Shown in pieces: positions 58,521 to 64,000 of a stretch of DNA of 64,000 nucleotides. The notes under the pieces are model-generated. The model was not told the DNA's origin and ran no database searches. It saw only the letters and a program-made list of their open reading frames with translations. Within the stretch, counting starts at the first letter, position 1. Each line of letters opens with the position of its first letter. This DNA is from Gemmatimonadota bacterium (GTDB taxonomy: Bacteria; Gemmatimonadota; Gemmatimonadetes; Gemmatimonadales; GWC2-71-9): positions 1-64,000 of the forward strand of contig QHUM01000040.1 in NCBI GenBank assembly GCA_003222135.1, written 5' to 3'. Position numbers and translations under genes: made by a program.

Positions 58521-58843
58521 GCGCCCTCTTCCGCCTGGTTGTCCTCGGCGTCGCGCAGCTCCGCCGTGAGATGCATCTCGTGAAAACCGTCGGCCACCAA
58601 GGCGAGCAACGCCTCCATCGCCGCTGCGGCATCCTCGCCGTCGGTCTTGATGAATACCGCGGAGCCGCACTCGGCCGCCAGCATCATTACGCCCATGATA
58701 CTTTTCCCGTTCACGGCCAGATCGTCCTTGCGCACTTCGATCGCCGACTTGAAGCGGTTCGCCACCTTGACGAACTCGGCCGCGGGCCGCGCGTGCATCC
58801 CCAGCGGATTCACGATTTTCGCCTCGCGCTCGATCACCGCCAT
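58517..58843 (-). CDS. ptsH: Phosphocarrier HPr
   Basis: A 108-residue protein. The phospho-His is in NPLGMHARPAAEFVKVAN and the regulatory Ser in NGKSIMGVMMLAAECG, so it has both sites needed for EI and for the HPr kinase. It is about 20 residues longer than usual, with an acidic tail ([11 protein letters not shown]). The start overlaps the EIID gene by 10 bases. Confidence 0.95.
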   Translation of the reverse strand: MAVIEREAKIVNPLGMHARPAAEFVKVANRFKSAIEVRKDDLAVNGKSIMGVMMLAAECGSAVFIKTDGEDAAAAMEALLALVADGFHEMHLTAELRDAEDNQAEEGA

Positions 58844-59586
58844 ATCCACCCCGCCAGCGCCGCGACGGCGAGCAAGCCCAGGCCGTAACGCAGTCCGGTG
58901 AGCCTGCCGCGCCACCACCACAGGATCGCGCAGCCGAGGGCCGCCGCACCGAGCAGCACGCCGCGCGCCCACGCGGGGAACGGCGCGGCCAGGTAGGCGG
59001 TCGACAGGGGCAGCGCCGCGCCGATCGCGAGCGCCATCGCCGGACCGCTCCACGCCGCGGCGCGTTGCAGCAACGGCTGGTGCAGGGCGGCCGCGACGCG
59101 CACGCCGTGCGCCCAGCCCGCCCGCAGCGCCCACCACCGGAGCGCCACGTGCCCCACGTTGTACACGATCAGGAAGCCGAGCACGGCGTCCATCCCGAGC
59201 CCCAGCGCCACGCCGATCAGCGCGAGGCCCGACGTCACCGGCAGCCAGCCGGCCCACACCAGGCGGTCGCCGAGCGACCCGAGGGGGCCGCACAGCGCGC
59301 TGCGCAGCCGCTCGATCTGTTCGGGCGTCGCGCCCTCGTGCTCGGCCCGCGCCGCCGCTCCCACCGCGAGCCCACAGAGATAGGGGTGCGCGTTGAAGAA
59401 GTGCGCTCCGCGTGCCACCGCCGCGCGATACACGGCACCGTTCCCCGCCGCCCGCAGATCGCGCAGCAGCGGCTCCTCCGCCACGCCCACGCCGATCCCC
59501 TGCAGGCGCTCGTAATTCCAGGAGCCCTGCACCGTGAACAGCCGCAGCAGGCTGCGGCCGAGCGGCGGACGCCGCGCCCGGGTCAC
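58834..59586 (-). CDS. PTS mannose-family EIID component
   Basis: A 250-residue protein. It opens like EIID (GRSLLRLFTVQGSWNYERLQGIG, then HFFNAHPYLCGLAVGAAARAEH, similar to the FNTHP motif). A basic region and C-terminal helices follow. With EIIC it forms the membrane channel of a mannose-type PTS. The start GTG 59586 overlaps the EIIC gene by GTGA. Confidence 0.9.
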   Translation of the reverse strand: MTRARRPPLGRSLLRLFTVQGSWNYERLQGIGVGVAEEPLLRDLRAAGNGAVYRAAVARGAHFFNAHPYLCGLAVGAAARAEHEGATPEQIERLRSALCGPLGSLGDRLVWAGWLPVTSGLALIGVALGLGMDAVLGFLIVYNVGHVALRWWALRAGWAHGVRVAAALHQPLLQRAAAWSGPAMALAIGAALPLSTAYLAAPFPAWARGVLLGAAALGCAILWWWRGRLTGLRYGLGLLAVAALAGWIWR

Positions 59587-60260
59587 CGCAGCCACACCAG
59601 TACCGCTCCACCGGCCAGGCCCGCGGCGAACCACCTCAGGTTCGCGCCGCGACCGACCACACGCAGCGTGCCCGCCGTCGCGGTGGCGATCGCGGCGGCG
59701 ACCGCCGCGACGCCGAGCAGCGTCACACCGTGCGCGGGGAGGCCGCCGGCGAGGAACAGCCGTACGACCTGCGCGAGCCCGAGCCCCGCACCGGTCACGA
59801 CCGCCGCCCGCAGCGCGTCGCGCGCGATCGCAGTGACGTGCACCCGGACGAGCAAGCGGACGTCCCCCGCCTCCAGCCGCCCGGCCACCGCCTGCACCGC
59901 ATGTTGGGTCGCGCGGCGCACGACGTATATGCTCACGCCGCCCAGCATCCCGGTCACCAGTCCGACCAGCGCGCCGAGCCCGAGGCCCAGCGTGCCCGCA
60001 GCGAGGTGCGCCGTGCTCACGGCGGCGACGGTAGCGGGCCCGTACTCGGGGTAGCGGGCCGCCCCCATCGGCATCACGTCGTACTGGAACAGCTCAAACA
60101 AGACGCCGAGCTGCAGGCCGGTGGTCAGATCGCCGAGGATCGCACCCGCCACCGGGCCCGCCACGATCGGCCGCGCGATCATCATCTGCGGTACGCTCAC
60201 GAGATCGAGCCCGACGAGCGTGCCCCACATGAGCAGGAAGAGCTGCAGCTCGAGCGTCAC
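59583..60260 (-). CDS. PTS mannose-family EIIC component
   Basis: A 225-residue membrane protein of about six or seven helices. Family segments are VGLDLVSVPQMMIARPIVAG and GAILGDLTTGLQLGVLFELF. GTG 60260 overlaps the EIIB gene by GTGA. It is the sugar-transporting subunit, but the substrate cannot be read from sequence. Confidence 0.9.
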   Translation of the reverse strand: MTLELQLFLLMWGTLVGLDLVSVPQMMIARPIVAGPVAGAILGDLTTGLQLGVLFELFQYDVMPMGAARYPEYGPATVAAVSTAHLAAGTLGLGLGALVGLVTGMLGGVSIYVVRRATQHAVQAVAGRLEAGDVRLLVRVHVTAIARDALRAAVVTGAGLGLAQVVRLFLAGGLPAHGVTLLGVAAVAAAIATATAGTLRVVGRGANLRWFAAGLAGGAVLVWLR

Positions 60261-60730
60261 ACGAACTCCTCGAGTGGCACCGCCCGGGCGGTCGGCACAT
60301 CCTGGGCCGTGATCTCGACGCCCTGGGCCGCGAGCTCCCGGAGCTTGGCCGCCTCGGCGTCGCTCAGATACACGTAGCGCAACCGCTCGGAGCGTCCCGG
60401 TTGGTGATGGATACCGCCCAGGTTGATCCGTTTCACCCGGTGGCTGTTGCTGGACAGTGCCGCGAGCGCGTCGATGCTCCCGGCGAGCACGATTCCGGGC
60501 CGTGGATCCGCTTCCCACTCGGGGAGCCGCTGGGCCGCTTCGGCCGTGGACGCGAACACCACGTCGATCTGAGGGGGCACGCCCATGCGGTGGAGATCCT
60601 GCTCCCACTCGCTCGCGCGCACCGCGTCGTCCACCAGCACGATGAAGCCGACGCGGAGCGGCTGTCCCCACCCGACGACCACCTGGCCGTGAATCAAGCG
60701 ATCGTCGATCCGGTAGAGCACGATGCTCAT
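60257..60730 (-). CDS. PTS mannose-family EIIB component
   Basis: A 157-residue cytosolic protein. The phospho-His is in YRIDDRLIHGQVVVGWGQ, the standard EIIB(Man) motif. It takes phosphate from EIIA and gives it to the sugar. ATG 60730 overlaps the EIIA gene by ATGA. Confidence 0.93.
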   Translation of the reverse strand: MSIVLYRIDDRLIHGQVVVGWGQPLRVGFIVLVDDAVRASEWEQDLHRMGVPPQIDVVFASTAEAAQRLPEWEADPRPGIVLAGSIDALAALSSNSHRVKRINLGGIHHQPGRSERLRYVYLSDAEAAKLRELAAQGVEITAQDVPTARAVPLEEFV

Positions 60731-61107
60731 GCCGCCGGCGTGCGGATCGCGCGGCTCCCCGCCTCCGCGGCCCGGCGGGCGGCCTCGAGCGGCGGCAGGT
60801 CGCGGTGGAACACGAAATCGAGCAGCATCGCCAGGTTCACTCCAGTGACGAGCGCGATGTCCGACTTGCCCTTGGCGAGCCGGATGGAGCTGGTCAAGCA
60901 CGACCCGCCCGGCAGATCGACGAACAGCACCGCCGGCTGGCCGCCGATCGCGGCGGTGAGTCGCGCCGTCAGCGCCCCCGAATCACAGCCTTCGTTGCTC
61001 ACGGAGACGAGGGCGTCCTCGACGCCCGTAATCGCCGCGACGGCCGATTTCAGCGCTTGCGCCACCGCCGCGTGTGACACGATCACGCCGCGCAGCGGCT
61101 CACTCAT
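60727..61107 (-). CDS. PTS mannose-family EIIA component
   Basis: A 126-residue stand-alone EIIA(Man) domain. The phospho-His is in GVIVSHAAVAQALKSAV (His12), and VLFVDLPGGSCLTSS and TGVNLAMLLDF match the family. In many Gram-positives EIIA and EIIB are fused; here they are separate. It overlaps hprK by 8 bases. Confidence 0.92.
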   Translation of the reverse strand: MSEPLRGVIVSHAAVAQALKSAVAAITGVEDALVSVSNEGCDSGALTARLTAAIGGQPAVLFVDLPGGSCLTSSIRLAKGKSDIALVTGVNLAMLLDFVFHRDLPPLEAARRAAEAGSRAIRTPAA

Positions 61108-62068
61108 AGTCTTCCTCGAGGTATTGCTGCAGCTCGCGCCGCTCCGCCATCCGCTTGAGGAGGCGCTCGTTGAAATGCTTCGCCGAATCCACGCCGCTGT
61201 AGCGCAGCAGGTGGTTCATCGCCACCACCTCACAGATTACGGTGAGATTCTTTCCCGGGTTGAGCGGCACGGTCACGAGCGGCAGCGTGATGTCGAGGAG
61301 CTGCGTCGTCTGCCCGTCGAGGCCGGTACGATCGTACTCCCGTGTCGCATCCCAATCGTCCAGCTGGACCACGACCTCGACGCGCTTCTGCTGGCGCACC
61401 GCGCGAACCCCGAACAACGCCCGGATGTCGATCAATCCCACGCCGCGGATCTCCATGTAGTGCCGGGCCAGCTCGTGCCCGCGGCCGATCAACACGTCGT
61501 TCCCGTGCCGGGTGACGTGGACGATGTCGTCCGCCACCAGCCGGTGACCGCGCTCCACGAGATCGAGCACGCACTCGCTCTTGCCGATCCCCGAGCGGCC
61601 GAGGAACAAGAGACCCACGCCGAACACGTCGGCGAGCGACGCGTGCACCGTCGTGTTCGGCGCGAACGCCTCGTCGAGGAACGGCTTCAGACGGCGATAG
61701 AACTCGGCGGTCTTGAGCTTGGTGCGGATCACCGGCACGCCCTGCGCCCGCGCCAGCTCGAGCAGCTCGGGCGGCGGATCCTGCCCCTTCGAGATGACCA
61801 CGCACGGCAGGTCGAACCGCACGAAGGTCTCGAGCGACGCGCGGCGCTCGGCGGCGCCGAGCGAGGCGAGGTAGGTGATCTCGGTCTCGCCCAACACGTG
61901 GACGCGGTTCGCCGCGAAGCGCTTGGTGTAGCCCGCGAGGACGAGCCCGGGACTCGACGCCTCCGGAGACGGGATCAGGCGCTCGAGGCCCACGTCCCCC
62001 GTCAGGGCCTCGAGCTGTAGGGGATCGCCCTTGCGCTCGAGCAGGTCGCGCACCCGGAGTCCCGTCAC
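61100..62068 (-). CDS. hprK: HPr kinase/phosphorylase
   Basis: A 322-residue bifunctional enzyme that adds and removes phosphate on the HPr Ser. Walker A is LFLGRSGIGKSECVLDLVERG and the HprK signature is HYMEIRGVGLIDIRALFG. The N-terminal domain is the usual MurF-like fold (GYTKRFAANRVHVLGETE). ATG 62068 overlaps hpf by ATGA. It is next to the genes for its target. Confidence 0.95.
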   Translation of the reverse strand: MTGLRVRDLLERKGDPLQLEALTGDVGLERLIPSPEASSPGLVLAGYTKRFAANRVHVLGETEITYLASLGAAERRASLETFVRFDLPCVVISKGQDPPPELLELARAQGVPVIRTKLKTAEFYRRLKPFLDEAFAPNTTVHASLADVFGVGLLFLGRSGIGKSECVLDLVERGHRLVADDIVHVTRHGNDVLIGRGHELARHYMEIRGVGLIDIRALFGVRAVRQQKRVEVVVQLDDWDATREYDRTGLDGQTTQLLDITLPLVTVPLNPGKNLTVICEVVAMNHLLRYSGVDSAKHFNERLLKRMAERRELQQYLEEDYE

Positions 62069-62400
62069 CGCGGCTCGCGATCCAGCACGGGGCGGGCCGT
62101 CCCCCGCCGCCGCCGCTTCGTCCGCTTCGGCGGCGCCTTGTCGAGCTGGCGCCGCACCTTGGCCGCCGCGCGGTCGAGCGCGGAGCGGTGATCTGGCGCC
62201 TCCGCGGCGCCCACGTGCACCATCCCGCGCGCGGTGTGCACCCGCACCTCGACGGCGGGCGTGCCGTGGTCCTCGTCGAACAGCACCTGGGCGTCGTGCG
62301 GCCGCGTCGCCATCCGACTCAGCCGCTCCACCAGCCGGCGCGCCCGCTCGCGGAGCTCGTCCGGTACCTCGCAGTGGCGTGCGGTGATTGTGATCCGCAT
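62065..62400 (-). CDS. hpf: Ribosome hibernation promoting factor HPF/RaiA family
   Basis: A 111-residue short-form protein starting at ATG 62400 with AGGAGG upstream. The motifs ITITARHCEVPDELRERARR and VRVHTARGMVHVGAAE match. The C-terminal tail is very basic (PPKRTKRRRRG). It parks ribosomes in slow growth. In Proteobacteria hpf also lies next to PTS genes. Confidence 0.9.
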   Translation of the reverse strand: MRITITARHCEVPDELRERARRLVERLSRMATRPHDAQVLFDEDHGTPAVEVRVHTARGMVHVGAAEAPDHRSALDRAAAKVRRQLDKAPPKRTKRRRRGTARPVLDREPR

Positions 62401-62402
62401 GG

Positions 62403-63518
62403 TCACTCCTCCTGAGCGATGACGCGCTGGAGATGGGCTTCCGTGGCCCGTGCGGCGCGGTCCCACGACAGTTGCTCGGCGAAGGCGCGGGCGCCGCGCC
62501 CCAGTCGGGCGGTCAGGGCCGGGTCGCCCGCGAGCTCGACCAGCCGGTCGGCCAGCGCCGGCACGTCGCCGTGCGGCACCAGGAACCCGGTCTCGCCGTG
62601 CCGCACCGACTCACGCAACCCGGGACTGTCCGACGCCAGCGCGGGCGTGGCGCACGCCGCTGCCTCGACGTTGGAGATGCCCCAACCCTCCTTCGGACTG
62701 GGAAGCACCACCGCCCAGGCCCGTCGCAGCAGGCGGCGCTTCGCTTCCTCCGAGACGAACCCGAGGAACCGCACCGCGCCGGCCTGACCCAGCGCGCCGG
62801 CCAGCCGCTCGAGCCGGACGCGGTCGTCCCCCTGCCCGGCGATCTCGAGCGTCACGTCAGGACGCGTCGCCCGCGCCAGGGCCACGGCCCGCACCGCGGT
62901 TTCCACTCCTTTATAACGCTTGAGGCGCCCCACATACAAGAACGTCGGTGTGGCCGCCCGCGCGGTGGCCGCGTCCGGGGAGTACCACACGGCATCGACA
63001 CCCGGGTAAATGACTTCGACCCGCTCCCGCCGGATGCCCCGCCGTACCAGGTCATCGCGCGTGCTATCGGAGATCGCGTGAAACGCCGCGCCCTGGTACA
63101 CGCGCGGGATCAGGCGCTCGGCCGCCCACACGGTCGCCGCGATCGGCCAGCTCGCTTCTGCGAACGCCGTCGTGCCGAACAGATGGGGCACGATCACGTA
63201 GAACGGCAGGTGGGTGAGGCGCGTCAGGTAGAGGGGCAGCTTGTTGATGTCCTCGACGACGACGTCATAGGGCTGCGTGTGCAGCAGCCGCCGGACCGCA
63301 CCGGTGGCGCGGAGCGCGAACGTGTGGCGTCCTCCAAAGCGGTGCACGCGTATCCCGTCGAGCACGGTCTCGGGAGTGCACCCCGGCCAGCCGCTGGCCA
63401 CGAGGTCGACGGCATGCCCCCGCTGGACCAGCCGGCCGAAGATTTCGTGCAGGTGGATTTCGGCGCCGCCGGCGTGCGGGTTCTCGCGGTCGTTCCAGTT
63501 GACCAGCAGGATCCTCAC
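62403..63518 (-). CDS. GT4-family glycosyltransferase
   Basis: A 371-residue GT-B enzyme starting at GTG 63518, overlapping nusB by GTGA. N-terminal Gly motif HAGGAEIHLHEIFGRLVQRG and the E-x7-E in KEGWGISNVEAAACATPALA are present, along with FLYVGRLKRYKGVETAVRA. It probably builds a cell-surface glycan. No other sugar genes lie close by, so the acceptor is unknown. Confidence 0.88.
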   Translation of the reverse strand: MRILLVNWNDRENPHAGGAEIHLHEIFGRLVQRGHAVDLVASGWPGCTPETVLDGIRVHRFGGRHTFALRATGAVRRLLHTQPYDVVVEDINKLPLYLTRLTHLPFYVIVPHLFGTTAFAEASWPIAATVWAAERLIPRVYQGAAFHAISDSTRDDLVRRGIRRERVEVIYPGVDAVWYSPDAATARAATPTFLYVGRLKRYKGVETAVRAVALARATRPDVTLEIAGQGDDRVRLERLAGALGQAGAVRFLGFVSEEAKRRLLRRAWAVVLPSPKEGWGISNVEAAACATPALASDSPGLRESVRHGETGFLVPHGDVPALADRLVELAGDPALTARLGRGARAFAEQLSWDRAARATEAHLQRVIAQEE

Positions 63519-63928
63519 AGCGCGCCGTATTCCCGCGCGACCGCGTCGAGCACGCCGTTCACGAACGCCGGCGCTTTGGCTCCGGCGAACCAGTGGGCCA
63601 GCTTCACTGCTTCGTCGATGACGACGCGCGGCGGCGTCGACCCTTCGGCGAGCTCGGCGAGCGCCAGGCGCAGAATGCTCTTTTCCACCACGCCGACGCG
63701 GTCCAGGCGCCAGTGGTCGGCCGCATCGGCGACGCGCCGGTCGAACTCGGGGAGCCCGGCAATCGCTTTGGCCGCGAGGTCCGCGCCGCGGTCGCGGCCC
63801 TCGGGCATGCGCCCGAACCCGCCCGCCAGGCGCGAGACCACTGTCGCGATGGACGGGCGGCCCGACAGTTCCCACGCGTAGAGGATTTGGAGGGCGCGGG
63901 CCCGGGCCTTAGTCTCGGGGCGCTGCAC
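63515..63928 (-). CDS. nusB: Transcription antitermination factor NusB
   Basis: A 137-residue helical protein that joins NusE at rRNA boxA. The start KARARALQILYAWELSG and the later ILRLALAEL and IDEAVKLAHWFAGAKAPAFVNG are typical. It starts at GTG 63928, inside the end of ribH, the usual ribH-nusB order. Confidence 0.94.
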   Translation of the reverse strand: MQRPETKARARALQILYAWELSGRPSIATVVSRLAGGFGRMPEGRDRGADLAAKAIAGLPEFDRRVADAADHWRLDRVGVVEKSILRLALAELAEGSTPPRVVIDEAVKLAHWFAGAKAPAFVNGVLDAVAREYGAL

Positions 63929-64000
63929 GGCTGAGCTGGGCCAGGACGTCGGCCGTGGTGAGTGCCGCCTCGGCCGCCTCGTAGCCTTTGTTCCCGGCGG
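63909..64000 (-). CDS. ribH: 6,7-dimethyl-8-ribityllumazine synthase, C-terminal end only
   Basis: The last 30 or so codons before TAA 63909-63911 read GNKGYEAAEAALTTADVLAQL and then SRAAPRD. NKGxEAAxxALEMA is the standard C-terminus of RibH. The rest lies beyond the window. It overlaps nusB by 20 bases. Confidence 0.85.
   Translation of the reverse strand, partial: AGNKGYEAAEAALTTADVLAQLSRAAPRD

Overview
The window is 64 kb of GC-rich, gene-dense chromosome from a diderm bacterium. TonB-dependent uptake, type IV pilins, a CIRCE-controlled groESL, bacillithiol synthesis (BshA), an HPr kinase with a mannose-type PTS and a short protein with a FlgD/type-IX-like sorting domain together suggest Gemmatimonadota. 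That placement is inferred from gene content. I see no phage, insertion sequence, CRISPR array or replication origin.

Layout from left to right. 1-2758 (minus): four overlapping minor-pilin genes, the last cut by the window edge. 2759-3102: regulatory gap with the groEL terminator and an AT-rich palindrome. 3103-5151 (minus): groES-groEL behind a perfect CIRCE operator. 5190-29112 (minus): 24 almost gap-free genes reading from a good sigma-70 promoter at 29171-29199: site-2 protease, scpA-scpB-rluB, a Rossmann protein, a HEAT-repeat protein, MoxR-DUF58-Bat aerotolerance genes (with BatB-BatC and BatD-BatE fusions), mutL-miaA-bshA, two UbiA prenyltransferases, birA, a CPBP protease, coaX, small membrane proteins, and an envelope pair that includes a beta-barrel/NlpC fusion. 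29212-29523 (plus): rpsT from a mirror-image divergent promoter. 29533-34703 (minus): a zinc-ribbon coiled-coil protein, pyrR-pyrB-pyrC, a 2-hydroxyacid dehydrogenase and a Cys-repeat lipoprotein. 34721-35125: two tRNA-Ser genes inside a duplicated repeat unit. 35471-40712 (minus): clpB-tadA-membrane protein-tryptophanase. 40867-42819 (plus): a transglutaminase-like protein. 42821-52565 (minus): sorting-domain protein, selB, recO, then a cobalamin-riboswitch operon (btuF-btuC-btuD-btuB, a DUF71 ATP pyrophosphatase and a beta-propeller lipoprotein). 52576-52671: an array of short palindromes. 52662-64000 (minus): ribH-nusB-glycosyltransferase-hpf-hprK-EIIA-EIIB-EIIC-EIID-HPr-EI-metK-ahcY-bifunctional nuclease-carboxypeptidase-regulatory-like protein.

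The strongest candidate for something new is the extension of the B12 operon. A YVTN-type beta-propeller lipoprotein and a DUF71 enzyme are translationally linked downstream of btuB under a cobalamin riboswitch. This resembles the BtuG-BtuB B12-capture system of Bacteroides, but in a different phylum. Other notable points are a beta-barrel domain fused to an NlpC/P60 peptidase, a self-contained PTS-HprK operon linked to the methyl cycle, a three-repeat cysteine lipoprotein, and duplicated inverted repeats around the tRNA-Ser genes.
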